Assembly (NCBI RefSeq): GCF_000255655.1
Contig: NZ_JH636434.1
Location: forward strand, 108,977 to 172,976
DNA from: Schlesneria paludicola DSM 18645
GTDB lineage: Bacteria; Planctomycetota; Planctomycetia; Planctomycetales; Planctomycetaceae
Direction of reading: 5' to 3'
Length of the DNA stretch: 64,000 nucleotides
Shown here: positions 54,901 through 63,262 of the stretch, piece by piece
How positions within the stretch are numbered: the stretch's first letter is position 1
How the letters are laid out: each line of letters begins with the position of its first letter
The notes under the pieces: generated by a model
Databases searched by the model: none
Told to the model about the DNA's origin: nothing
What the model saw: the letters and a program-made list of their open reading frames with translations, nothing else
Program-made: the position numbers and the translations under genes

Positions 54901-56998
54901 TGTGGAGACACTTGGGCGAATCCTGCAACTGATTGGCACCAATGGATTCAAGGTGACGAATCGCTATTCGGCGGACGCACGATTGGCGCGACTTCCCGCG
55001 TTGACGGAGATGGTTCGTTCCACCTATCCACTCGAACGCGATACGCAGGGGGATTTCAATCGCGTCATCGCGGACTGTCTCAAAGCAGGGCTTCGCGAAC
55101 AAACGATTCTTGAATTGATGTTCCTTGCCCCGCAATGGACCAAGTTCGTCGAGGGTTATTTCCAATGGTCGGGGCTCAGCGAAGGGCTGTACTGGTTCCT
55201 GGCGCACATGAAATACATCAATGCGGATGCGGAATCGGCGGCGACGGCCAGCGGGTACGAGGCCGAGCAGGCGCAAGAGGGGCAAGACGATCGCCAGACT
55301 CGATCCGCTTGGCAACGGTTGATCGCAGAGCGAACACCGTTGTCTGACGAGGAACGGGCCAATGGTGCCATCGATGTGGACTGGTTCCATCGGGTCTATG
55401 TGAAGTTGACACCCAAACGCTGGGACTTGCTGGCACTCGCCGCACGGTTCGCGGCAAATCCTGCCCAGGCGAAGCGAGCCAGTTATCTGGGGGAGGTCCT
55501 TCTGGGAAAGGCGAACCGAAAGGAATTGTTCGCCCAAGTCACACAGAAGAAGCTGAAAGAGTCGGTTCGATTGATCGGGCTTTATCCGCTCGCCACGGGG
55601 GCCAAGCAAGCCGCCGACCTGACTCAGCGATACAAGATGCTGGTCGAGTATCGACGGTATGCAAAGGGATTGAGCAGTCTCACAAAACCGGCGGCCATGC
55701 AGGCTCTGGAAATCGGCTTTCGAAATCTCGCCAGCACTGCAGGGTTTGTTGATCCGCTGCGTCTGGAATGGGCCATGGAAGCCGATGCGGTGAAGGACCT
55801 TGCACGGGGACCGGTTTCGGTCAGTAAAGAGGGAGTCACTGTGACGCTCGCGTTAGACGAGTTCGCGCGTCCAGTCGTCACGACAGTCAAGAACGAGAAG
55901 CCACTGAAGGCGATTCCACCGGCAATCAAGAAAGAGAAACGGATCGTTGAGCTGTTGGAACGAGTGACTGACCTTCGGCGGCAGGCGTCTCGAATGAAGG
56001 AATCTCTCGAAGCGGCGATGTGTCGCGGCGACGAGTTCGAACCAGAAGAACTTGTCCAACTGTGCGATCATGCGTTGCTGAAAGTCTTGCTGTCGAGATT
56101 GATCCTGGTTGCCGGGGTTCAGGCCGGCTATCCGGACAAAAGTGGCAATGCGCTGCGCGACTTTGCAGGAAAGTCGTCGGCAATCAAGAAACGGAGCAAA
56201 CTGAGGATCGCTCATCCACATGACCTGCTGGAACGCGGAGACTGGTCGAAGTGGCAGCACGACTGTTTTCAGTCCGCACGCGTTCAACCGTTCAAACAAG
56301 TCTTTCGCGAACTGTACGTGGTCACGAAGCAGGAACGCAAAGATGGAACGCGTTCGTTCCGTTATGCAGAGCAGCAAGTAAACCCGCAACAGGCGAATGC
56401 GCTCTGGAACGCGCGGAACTGGCACACTCAGGACGATGTCTTTAAGGCGTTTCCAGCAGAAGGCATCACCACGTCCGTCGCATTTCGGTATGGGGCAGGG
56501 ACGCCACTGGATGTTGAGGGACTGACACTCGATTTCATTTCGTTTTACCGCCGCGACGACGTCAAGCCGCTCAAGTTGGCCGATGTGCCACCGCGACTCT
56601 TCAGCGAGGTGATGCGCGATCTGGATCTTGTCGTCAGCGTGGCGCATCGCGGCGGCGTCGATCCAGAAGCGACGGCATCGACGGTCGAAATGCGCGAAGC
56701 CCTTGTACAAGAAACCTGCCTGCTACTTGGTCTCAAGAATGTGAAGATCAAGCAACCGCGCGTGCTGATCAAGGGACAACTTGCCGAGTACGCGGTCCAC
56801 CTGGGCAGCGGCAACGTACATCGCATGCCCGGTGGATCGCTGTGTCTCATCCCTGTACAGGCTCAGCATCGCGGACGTCTGTTTCTACCGTTTGCCGACG
56901 ATGACCCTCGCACGGCCGAAATCGTTTCCAAAGTCCTTCTCTTGGCTAAGGACCAAGAAATTCAAGATCCCTCGATCCTGGAACAACTGCGTCGCTGA
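51920..56998 (+). CDS. Giant DUF4132/DUF5724-like protein with HEAT-like repeats
   Basis: A 1,692-residue protein with no signal peptide. Start at 51920 by ATGA coupling (an ATG at 51926 is also possible). Residues about 150-700 contain helical, HEAT-like repeats (RSHKSSTVRFVAAQLLFQLA, SPDVREAAIDALNRAEL). The C-terminal region from about residue 1380 contains the DUF4132-type signature, with NALWNARNWHTQDDVFKAFP and MRDLDLVVSVAHRGGVDPE. Relatives such as MolR-type proteins are of unknown function. Some DUF4132 proteins have been placed by comparative genomics near MoxR-type ATPase conflict systems, but none of those genes is in this window. Codon use resembles its neighbours. With the 51501 gene it forms a two-gene operon. 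Confidence 0.7.
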   Translation: MRMLTAEVVAKRLEPYLVSSSDNGQPEPRVFAAIRQLPKELRAIGFGFFDRNADGTSFLTTDWQVNQKRSLQTLKLLDELTQARFRKLLTALLGPLADIAEETWELLKRSPYQEGYQRRAFRAPNQTSSTFEVRKNWLQSFSNSVCRIRPDVLTPQWLAIWGSYLEDHFSHRYLAQFLAAAINRGDAQGNEVFEILCQSARNEHEIAGMSRMAARALLMSDRADGWDLMQRMLLAAQRQEGLRQVILETVDEAHPQAFRRMLQTIHDEKLARFSAVARAVDVWCGLNYESDQLKTINTAIHRVIEFMDQPTARSKALKSDDAEEVYFALWTVAYEDAHAAISAAERIRSHKSSTVRFVAAQLLFQLALPEVASVLRPMLADDDLQVSLVALDGCQYVQADDATVELEAHASRRFELIEQLFHRMPEKPVMLPPIVWPWTGRAATREHVAGVLVRLLGTLPPTRLLPYLSAVHRYHRVAVVRMLAEQKKWDKLTRETLLELTGNASPDVREAAIDALNRAELTEPEILRIEGLLSRKASDLRIGALKLLLNQSDEAVLATAGRLLESKDALTRLGGLELIRLMLDANRERQACLKCAEAYASWNSKKTKEEQSQLDAILTTPAERLTLDDAFGLMNPKELSPVPRPSVRPVQFFTDATLEILKSLDQLVHAHRETPIRYKRWDRVEAEEVLGATYGLPQPNLSEPIDTQREALPLVEVWETWYRDRPSSMKDQDGLELLRAIRFVDSIGGYWWDDVVKWAAKQPDRREWIKNISSGKSPVRLKYDGIVQSVLGWLYYLHRPEGVEEYLLDSAETYLALVPQSCHDDLVILAEAGESPSPYERDRVRIDWRDQYGTEEWYSALSNRLLYVRETPAQFQRRWNLACFYSQPIPGAEKQRPGLEMSIHAYAAGLATLTDLTDLLLGPRISSGQAIHFGELAEITSRQQRRELRELLAAHPEIQALADRCRERVLQIELARGETPTPATSAALSMSYFGVETLGRILQLIGTNGFKVTNRYSADARLARLPALTEMVRSTYPLERDTQGDFNRVIADCLKAGLREQTILELMFLAPQWTKFVEGYFQWSGLSEGLYWFLAHMKYINADAESAATASGYEAEQAQEGQDDRQTRSAWQRLIAERTPLSDEERANGAIDVDWFHRVYVKLTPKRWDLLALAARFAANPAQAKRASYLGEVLLGKANRKELFAQVTQKKLKESVRLIGLYPLATGAKQAADLTQRYKMLVEYRRYAKGLSSLTKPAAMQALEIGFRNLASTAGFVDPLRLEWAMEADAVKDLARGPVSVSKEGVTVTLALDEFARPVVTTVKNEKPLKAIPPAIKKEKRIVELLERVTDLRRQASRMKESLEAAMCRGDEFEPEELVQLCDHALLKVLLSRLILVAGVQAGYPDKSGNALRDFAGKSSAIKKRSKLRIAHPHDLLERGDWSKWQHDCFQSARVQPFKQVFRELYVVTKQERKDGTRSFRYAEQQVNPQQANALWNARNWHTQDDVFKAFPAEGITTSVAFRYGAGTPLDVEGLTLDFISFYRRDDVKPLKLADVPPRLFSEVMRDLDLVVSVAHRGGVDPEATASTVEMREALVQETCLLLGLKNVKIKQPRVLIKGQLAEYAVHLGSGNVHRMPGGSLCLIPVQAQHRGRLFLPFADDDPRTAEIVSKVLLLAKDQEIQDPSILEQLRR

Positions 56999-57004
56999 AG
57001 TGTG

Positions 57005-57925
57005 TCACTGCGATTGCATCGTTGCTGCCGCAGCTTCGGCCTCTTTGATGAGTTCTTGCGCTTCAAACAGTTCCGCATCAATGGCCAGCGCGGCTTGGGC
57101 GTGAGTGATCGCCGCGTCGGGGTTGCCTTGCTTAAGGCGAATCTTGCCCAGCAACATTTCACATTCAAGGTGCTTCGGGGTCCGCTGGATCGCCGCATTT
57201 GCGGCGCCGATTGCCGCGTCGTCTTCATTGCGTTCCGCATGAATTTGGGCGAGTCGCAACAACGGATGCGGGCTCTTTGGGAACAACAATGCTGCGGCGT
57301 GACATTCCGCTATCGCTGTGCGGACCTCACCAAGTGCCAACAGCAGATTGATCAGGCAGATCCGAGTATTGACATCGATTGATTGCATCCGCAGGCAAGT
57401 CAGAACTTCTGCAATTGCGGCGGATTCGTTTCCCTGACTCTGGAGAGAATGGGCGAGTCGAAGGCGATTCTGGCTCTGTCCCGGTGACAGTCTCAGCACT
57501 TGTCGATCGGCCGCGATGACCTCGTCAGTGTTTCCCTGGCTCTGTGCGATCGTGCCGAGCATGTTGTGAGCGCGAGGATTGTTCGGGTCGAGAGCCAGGC
57601 TGCGGCGAATGGATTGCAGGGCCGCAGTGGTTTGACCGCGTTCATGTTGGAGCAGTGCGAGTGCAAACCAACCCGTTGCCTCTTCTGGCTCCAGGTAAAT
57701 CGACCGTTCCAGGCAGGCTTGTGCATCGTCGTGTCGCGCGAGCAGGTACAGCATGACTCCTTTCCAGAAGTAGGCTTTTCCGAATTCCGCAGAATGTTCG
57801 ATCGCACGATCCATTTCGACGACTGCCGCCGAAATCTGGCCAGACTCAAACAACCCCTTGGCCAACAGCAGGTGGCCAGCGGCCGTCTGTCCGCAGACAT
57901 TCTGAAAGGAGAGCGGGTCAATCAT
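57005..57925 (-). CDS. TPR protein, third gene of the TPR/M50-like operon
   Basis: A 306-residue protein made up almost entirely of about eight tetratricopeptide repeats (FESGQISAAVVEMDRAIEHS, YLLARHDDAQACLERSIYLE, PNNPRAHNMLGTIAQSQGN). No signal peptide. ATG 57925 follows the TAA of the M50-like gene with no base between them, so it is cotranslated. It probably binds other proteins, possibly the M50-like membrane protein or the first TPR protein. The convergent DUF4132-like gene ends six bases away. Confidence 0.8.
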   Translation of the reverse strand: MIDPLSFQNVCGQTAAGHLLLAKGLFESGQISAAVVEMDRAIEHSAEFGKAYFWKGVMLYLLARHDDAQACLERSIYLEPEEATGWFALALLQHERGQTTAALQSIRRSLALDPNNPRAHNMLGTIAQSQGNTDEVIAADRQVLRLSPGQSQNRLRLAHSLQSQGNESAAIAEVLTCLRMQSIDVNTRICLINLLLALGEVRTAIAECHAAALLFPKSPHPLLRLAQIHAERNEDDAAIGAANAAIQRTPKHLECEMLLGKIRLKQGNPDAAITHAQAALAIDAELFEAQELIKEAEAAAATMQSQ

Positions 57926-59365
57926 TTAGGTGAACGATTGGTTGTGGGTGTGTGGTGTATCAGATGTTGAGGCATTTGAATGAATGGCCATCGAACTTCG
58001 GTGCAGCAGGGAAGTGAACTGGCGATGCAGCTCTTGTGGACTCGATCCGCTCCAATCCCAAATTGGACGGAGATGTTCACGATTCCACCATCCCGCAAGT
58101 AGTAGAAATGTGGCGAATCCGACGGAGCCAAACCAACGCGTCAAGTAATACACAGCCATGACTGACAGCGCGACGTCGGTCGAAAAACGAATCAGAAACG
58201 CAATGGTTCCGTACGTTCGCAATTTGACACGTTCACGCCATCCAAGTGGTTCAGGAGAACGGATGCCGCAGAGCCACGCCCAGGTTTCGTCCATGGCACG
58301 CTCGTGCAGTTTCCAATCATCCAGGTACCAGGACAATGCTGCATGAGTGCTGGAGTAGGGTGAAAATGGGTTGATCTGATATGTGAAAAAGACGATCGAC
58401 GTCATGACCATGCACATCCAGAACAGGTACATGTGCGACGCGCGGCTACCCGCCTTCCAGGCAATGGTGTAGATCGCCCCCAGTATGAGTGGCGTCAGCA
58501 GCCTGATCGCAATATGCATCCGACGACCACGTGAATCCATCAATACGAAGGCATCGCCGATGTCGATCGAAAATGATGCCGTGGGCAGAACCCATTTCCC
58601 ATAGCTGATGCCGAATGTCCGAATACGGCCACGATTCAAGCGACAGCACATCCCCGTCAAGATGGCAAGTGGCAGGTTCATCAGAAACTGCGTCTGGACG
58701 TAACTCGCCAGAAACAGCTCCACAAACGGATACCTCACCCAGAAAATTGTCGATTCTTCACCGAGCTGATTCCAATGACGTACCAGAATGCAAATGGCAA
58801 TGATCACAATCGGAACCATTGGCACCAGCCAAATCGGATGCAAAATCCAGCCGAACAACATCACCAGAATATCGAAGGCGGTGTTGACGCGGGCAGTCTC
58901 TGCAGGATCAATTTCTAAAGGAGCAATCGGTGTCGGAACGGTGCATTCGCCGGTTGGCGAAGCAGACGATTCGACGCATGCTGTACCAGCCGGCAGCCGC
59001 AACGACGCCACCTTGTTGGATGATTCGATGCCGTTCCTGGCGTCTGTGGAGCTCGGATTCCCCGTCAGAGATGTCCTCGGAACTGCTGGGATTGATGCAA
59101 GGTTTAATAGCTCCAGACGTTGCAATTGTCCTACGAATTCCCAAATGGTCTCTTCCAACAAGGGAACCCCAAACTTCGCTTCGTATTCTCGGGCAATGTC
59201 GGCAGGCGAATCGTATTTACCGAGCAATCCAACCATGTAGCGTTCAGGCGCTTCGAGTGAAAAGTGCGTTCCTGTCCGGCGATTCAGCAGGCGAAAACTA
59301 CGCGGACCATCACGCAAGAAGTCTGCTTCGGCAATCAACGAGACAGGTAAGCGAATGTGTGTCAT
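57926..59365 (-). CDS. Multi-pass membrane protein aligning with M50 peptidases but lacking metal motifs; PqqD-like N-terminus
   Basis: A 479-residue protein. Residues 15-88 look like a PqqD-type binding domain (GPRSFRLLNRRTGTHFSLEA, AREYEAKFGVPLLEETIWEF). A polar linker leads to at least six membrane helices from about residue 165. Residues 229-275 align with planctomycete M50-type proteases at the HExxH helix, but the motif position reads LAILTG instead (residues 233-238). The second metal motif, NPxxxxDG, is represented by INPFSPYSSTHAALSWYLDD (331-350), with no Asp-Gly at the expected place. So this is probably a pseudoenzyme or membrane adaptor. The ATGA overlap couples it to the upstream TPR gene, and it is adjacent to the downstream one. 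Confidence 0.7.
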   Translation of the reverse strand: MTHIRLPVSLIAEADFLRDGPRSFRLLNRRTGTHFSLEAPERYMVGLLGKYDSPADIAREYEAKFGVPLLEETIWEFVGQLQRLELLNLASIPAVPRTSLTGNPSSTDARNGIESSNKVASLRLPAGTACVESSASPTGECTVPTPIAPLEIDPAETARVNTAFDILVMLFGWILHPIWLVPMVPIVIIAICILVRHWNQLGEESTIFWVRYPFVELFLASYVQTQFLMNLPLAILTGMCCRLNRGRIRTFGISYGKWVLPTASFSIDIGDAFVLMDSRGRRMHIAIRLLTPLILGAIYTIAWKAGSRASHMYLFWMCMVMTSIVFFTYQINPFSPYSSTHAALSWYLDDWKLHERAMDETWAWLCGIRSPEPLGWRERVKLRTYGTIAFLIRFSTDVALSVMAVYYLTRWFGSVGFATFLLLAGWWNREHLRPIWDWSGSSPQELHRQFTSLLHRSSMAIHSNASTSDTPHTHNQSFT

Positions 59366-60294
59366 TGTCCACCTGCATCAAATGTGGAACGAACCACTTG
59401 TGAGCTGGCCGCGAATTGAACTCCTTCATTCACTCGATCGAATGACTGATAGTAGTCGGCAACGAGCGCGTGGGCTTCTTTCAGAGTGGGATCGAGTTGT
59501 ACGGCCGATCTGAGGAGCGCGATCGCAGCGGGTTTGTGGTGCCTTTCCCAGAACCAACGGGCCAGACGATGATAAAGTGGTGCGTGCATCGGAGAATGCG
59601 AAAGCGCGTCTCGATAGATCGCCGCCGCCTCGTCACTGCGGCCGAGGGCATACAGCGCGTCACCCTGTGCCGTGAGAACCTCTGGATCTCGTGGATTGAG
59701 CGCACGGGCACAATCAAGTTCTGTTTCCGCCGCGGACCAACGGCTAGCGGTAAGGTGGATCTGGGCCGCACCGAAATGAAATTGTGCCTCTGGCTTTGAT
59801 GTTTGGGTTGCTTTAGTCCAGGCAGCAAGAGCCTCGTCATTTCGGCCGAGCTTCTGCAAAAGTTTGCCCTGCCATCCGAGGGCCGCGGCATGATCTGGCT
59901 GGCGGTTCAGCAATGCCTTGACAGTGGCCAGGGCAAGTTCGGTCTCGTTCAATTCGTCGTAAGTGCTGATAAGCACCAGGTACGGAATATCTGCCTCTGG
60001 ATCTAACTCAATCGAGAACCGAAGCGGTTCGACGGCACGCGCGAACTGCTTGCAGCTCGCCAGCATCAGTCCCTTCACTAGTTGGCCTTCCGCCAGCTCG
60101 GGATTTTCGTCGAGGGCTCGCGATAACTCTTCCCGCGCATGATCGAATTGTCCATCGCGGAAGAGCGCGGTCGCCATCCCTAGTCGATTGCTCGGCGACG
60201 AGCCCGATAGACTGGTGATGTGCGGAACCGCGTCGCGCAAGTCGGATTGCGCCACCTCGGCGGTCGGTGTTGTGGAGTTTGTTTTTGTCGGCAT
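59362..60294 (-). CDS. TPR protein, first gene of the TPR/M50-like operon
   Basis: About 310 residues from ATG 60294; a TTG at 60327 in the same frame is possible. After a ~40-residue low-complexity Ser/Thr-rich leader come about seven TPRs (FRDGQFDHAREELSRALDE, CKQFARAVEPLRFSIELD, ARWFWERHHKPAAIALL). No signal peptide. It overlaps the M50-like gene by four bases (ATGA). It may scaffold the operon's membrane protein. No known named system combines this gene order, to my knowledge. Confidence 0.78.
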   Translation of the reverse strand: MPTKTNSTTPTAEVAQSDLRDAVPHITSLSGSSPSNRLGMATALFRDGQFDHAREELSRALDENPELAEGQLVKGLMLASCKQFARAVEPLRFSIELDPEADIPYLVLISTYDELNETELALATVKALLNRQPDHAAALGWQGKLLQKLGRNDEALAAWTKATQTSKPEAQFHFGAAQIHLTASRWSAAETELDCARALNPRDPEVLTAQGDALYALGRSDEAAAIYRDALSHSPMHAPLYHRLARWFWERHHKPAAIALLRSAVQLDPTLKEAHALVADYYQSFDRVNEGVQFAASSQVVRSTFDAGGQ

Positions 60295-60526
60295 GGAAGG
60301 GTTCGAACTTGAGGGCTCGAATTTCAACGAGTTGACACTACGGAGTGGATTGTGAGTCGGTTCGTCGATTGCTTGGAGTCAGCGATGAAGAGTTCCAAGT
60401 TAGTGAGCAAGCAAACTCGATCGCAACATTTTTTGTGAGATCACCACTCGTTTCGACGAGGCGAGGTATCGGGTGTAGTGAATATGCAGGAAATCAAGAT
60501 TCTCGGTGGCCATCTCGCAACCAGAG

Positions 60527-60623
60527 CGGCCTGTTGAAAACGGCGATCGACTCCTTTCAGACCCAGATAGCACCTTGGCCTTTTGGATACCTGGGTGGCT
60601 GTCCCTTCTCATTTCAACCGTCG
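60527..60623. repeat. Copy D (decayed) of the ~97-bp dispersed inverted repeat
   Basis: Left arm cggcctgttgaaaacg at 60527, right arm ending atttcaaccgtcg near 60623. The interior caccttggcc (minus orientation of the ggcaccttggc motif family) and ggctgtccc are conserved, but the arms have more mismatches than in copies A-C. It lies between the TPR operon promoter region and the 3' end of the esterase gene. The rest of the 60295-60624 gap is empty. Confidence 0.6.
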
Positions 60624-60624
60624 G

Positions 60625-61578
60625 TTACATGGAGCCCGGCTGATCCAGTGTGAACTGCTTAAAAAAGTTCCACATGCGTGTGTTGGCATCGAAGTTGGTA
60701 ATCAGCTTTCCTGTTCCCAACCGCGGGGTGACATCGATTCCCCCAGGCCACGTATGGCCCCCTTCACGCAACATATATAGCTCGATCGGAGCGCCCGTCT
60801 GACCCTCAGGTGGAGAAAAATGCTCGTGGAGGAAGTCGGGCTGGTCTTCGGTCAGCGACGGCTTGACGGCACAATGATTTACGCCGCACCACCAGGAAAT
60901 GACATCCTTCACGGCGCGGTGATTGATCTTTGAGAACGCGTTTGGGCCAACACCGCCAGCAAACGGCGCATTGGGATCGAGCAGGCCGTGTATGTGCATT
61001 AACGGCACCGGACGTGTTGGCATTGGGCCGTCAACTCCCAATGTCGTCGCGACACCACATAACGCGGTCACACGCTGAGGCCGTTCGCATGCATATCGGT
61101 ACGCCATCATCGACCCGTTGCTCATGCCCGTCAGGTAGATACGACGCGTGTCGACGGCGTACTGTTTGGGCAAATCATCAAGCAGCTTGTCGAGAAAGCC
61201 GACGTCATCAATTTTCCACTTCACCGCATAAGCACAGCAGAGCCCCGCGTTCCAGGTGTAGAATCGACCGCCACCGGATGTTCCTTCGGGATAAACGACG
61301 AGAAATCCATTCTTGTCCGCACAGGCATCCATCTGCGTCTGCTTGCGATGGGCGGTTGCATTTCCGCCTCCGCCGTGCAAATTCACGACAACCGGTAACG
61401 GGGTCTTCGCGTCATACTGGCTGGGCAAATGGACCTCATAAGTCCGCGTCCGGCCATCATGATTCAACGAATGACTGAAATCAGATTGTTTGGCGCGCGG
61501 GGATTGAGCACGCAAATACGATCGAAACGCGATGAAGGACACGACAATGAGTCCAAGCAGAAACAGTGATTTCGACAT
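60625..61578 (-). CDS. PHB-depolymerase/feruloyl-esterase-like hydrolase (LpqC type), exported
   Basis: A 317-residue protein from ATG 61578 (aggag ribosome-binding site nine bases upstream; an in-frame ATG at 61605 is less good). Leader helix: LFLLGLIVVSFIAFRSYL. The alpha/beta-hydrolase core has an oxyanion segment VVVNLHGGGGNAT, a lipase-box nucleophile YLTGMSNGSMMAYRYACERP, an acid HIHGLLDPNAPF and a catalytic His EGGHTWPGGI. Family members depolymerise polyhydroxybutyrate or cleave feruloyl and acetyl esters outside the cell. The substrate is unknown. The Cys pairs (GLCCAY, WCGVNHC) are probably disulfides. Confidence 0.85.
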   Translation of the reverse strand: MSKSLFLLGLIVVSFIAFRSYLRAQSPRAKQSDFSHSLNHDGRTRTYEVHLPSQYDAKTPLPVVVNLHGGGGNATAHRKQTQMDACADKNGFLVVYPEGTSGGGRFYTWNAGLCCAYAVKWKIDDVGFLDKLLDDLPKQYAVDTRRIYLTGMSNGSMMAYRYACERPQRVTALCGVATTLGVDGPMPTRPVPLMHIHGLLDPNAPFAGGVGPNAFSKINHRAVKDVISWWCGVNHCAVKPSLTEDQPDFLHEHFSPPEGQTGAPIELYMLREGGHTWPGGIDVTPRLGTGKLITNFDANTRMWNFFKQFTLDQPGSM

Positions 61579-61637
61579 TTGAAGAGTCTCCTGACGTCGT
61601 GACATCTCCGGGCTTCAATTTGTCCTCAGTTGCCGCG

Positions 61638-62432
61638 TCATGGGGAATTGCTCGTCGGGGCAGCGCCGGCTGAACGCTTTCCAAGTCGCGATCGGAACGG
61701 CGAGATCACCAGATTCTCGCAGATTGTGTCAGGTGGAAGACTCAGGCAAAAGAGAATCATCTGTGCCACGCGTTCGGGAGGAAGTGCGCCCGCCGGTGCC
61801 GACTGCACGACATTGTTCTGCTGCCACAAAGGCGTATCGACGGCGTCGGGCAAAATGACCTGAACGCGGACATTAAACGGGCGTACCTCTTCGGCCATCG
61901 ATTCGCTCAGGGCAATCACCCCTGCTTTTGAGGCGGAATAGACAGAATCAAACGCCCGGCCTTTACGGCCGCTTGTCGACGACACATTGACGATCTGTCC
62001 ATGCCGACGACTCGTCATGCCTCGCAAGAAAGCTCGATTGCAAAGGAACGTTCCCTTGAGGTTCGTATCGACGACCGCGTTGTATTCCGAATCTTCCAGT
62101 TCATGAAGAGGTAATGGGCGGCTGTTGGCCATGCGGAGAATTCCCGCACAATGGACAACCGCATCGACTGTTCCGAATCGTTCGTGGGCCTTGTCGGCCA
62201 GATTATCACAGTCGGCGGCATTACGGACGTCGCATGCTTGTCCTGAGAGCTGGGACTCCTCGTAGTTCGGGACACATTCCGCAAGTTGGGCCATCGCGAA
62301 GGCGACGGCATTCTGGCGCAGATCCGCCAAGAGGACCTTGGCCCCCTGCTCAAGCAGAAGTCGAGCCGTTGCCAGGCCAATGCCGCTGGCTCCGCCCGTG
62401 ACGACAACGGACATATTCTGAAAAGAGATCAC
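61638..62432 (-). CDS. Short-chain dehydrogenase/reductase, SDR gene 2 of the operon
   Basis: A 264-residue protein. A GTG start at 62432 is chosen because GTGA overlaps the stop of the upstream SDR gene. The cofactor motif is VVVTGGASGIGLATARLLLE (TGxxxGxG), the acidic residue after strand 2 is DLRQN, the catalytic region is IVNVSSTSGRKGRAFDSVYS with YSASKAGVIA (Ser/Tyr/Lys), and NxAG-type segment is VVHCAGILRMA, with His-Cys rather than Asn. It is a cytoplasmic NAD(P)-dependent oxidoreductase of unknown substrate. Third gene of the methyltransferase-SDR-SDR operon. Confidence 0.88.
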   Translation of the reverse strand: MISFQNMSVVVTGGASGIGLATARLLLEQGAKVLLADLRQNAVAFAMAQLAECVPNYEESQLSGQACDVRNAADCDNLADKAHERFGTVDAVVHCAGILRMANSRPLPLHELEDSEYNAVVDTNLKGTFLCNRAFLRGMTSRRHGQIVNVSSTSGRKGRAFDSVYSASKAGVIALSESMAEEVRPFNVRVQVILPDAVDTPLWQQNNVVQSAPAGALPPERVAQMILFCLSLPPDTICENLVISPFRSRLGKRSAGAAPTSNSP

Positions 62433-63262
62433 GACATGACTCCCGTTGAATGTGGTAAAGACTCTGAGCCAAATGGAGCCAACAACGGCTCGGTCCACCG
62501 TGCATCGAACGGTAGACTCAACAGGTCTGCGATCGCGTGGCCCAGGTGGATGGGGTTCATTGCACCCCGCTTTGCAAGATTCGTCTTCGCGATCAGGTCT
62601 GTCGCGACCGCGTCGGGCAGCATCGACCAGGCGCGAATTCCATAGGGGGCAAGTTCCTCGCCCAGGGCCTGAACCATGGCGAGGGCGGCCATTTTTGTTG
62701 CAGAGTAAGCGGATGCGAATGGCTGGCCACGTCGGGCGGATCGCGCCGACGAGATATTGACGATTTGACCTCGCCCCTGCGGAATCATGTATCCCGCAGC
62801 CGCACGAGCAACCAGGAACATACCCCGAATGTTCGTGTCGCAGACCTCCTGCCATTCGCTTTCTTCTAAATGCATGGCCGCTGCAACCGCATTGCGGCTG
62901 TGTGTGCCTCGTCCAATGCCCGCACTGTTGACAACAATGTCGAGTGTTCCTTGCGAATGGACGATGTTTTGAAAGAGTCGATCAACGTCACTGCGGTTTG
63001 CCACGTCGCACGTCAATTCCGTGATCATGGGAACATCGGGTTCTCTCTGGGAGCGGTTATCCATGTCCACTTGCGTTGTTGATGCCGATCGGCCTCCTGA
63101 TCGGCTTGCTGCATAGACGCGACAGCCTCGCTGAGAAAGGACGTACGACAGAGCACGGCCGATTCCGCTCGTTCCCCCGATGACGACGGCCACCTGACCT
63201 ACCAAGGATGATTCGGCAGCCGATGGGCCGTTGTCCGCGTCCGCGAATGGTCTGAAGGTCAT
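62429..63262 (-). CDS. Short-chain dehydrogenase/reductase, SDR gene 1 of the operon
   Basis: A 277-residue protein, start fixed by ATGA overlap with the methyltransferase (ATG 63262). The cofactor motif is VAVVIGGTSGIGRALSYVLS, the NSAG motif is VVNSAGIGRGTHSR, the catalytic Ser region is QIVNISSARSARRGQ and YSATKMAALAMV holds the Tyr/Lys pair. The insert after the first helix (SRSGGRSASTTQVDMDN) is longer than average. It is an NAD(P)-dependent oxidoreductase and is cotranslated with its relative at 61638. Two paralogous SDRs in tandem suggest consecutive reductions. Confidence 0.88.
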   Translation of the reverse strand: MTFRPFADADNGPSAAESSLVGQVAVVIGGTSGIGRALSYVLSQRGCRVYAASRSGGRSASTTQVDMDNRSQREPDVPMITELTCDVANRSDVDRLFQNIVHSQGTLDIVVNSAGIGRGTHSRNAVAAAMHLEESEWQEVCDTNIRGMFLVARAAAGYMIPQGRGQIVNISSARSARRGQPFASAYSATKMAALAMVQALGEELAPYGIRAWSMLPDAVATDLIAKTNLAKRGAMNPIHLGHAIADLLSLPFDARWTEPLLAPFGSESLPHSTGVMS

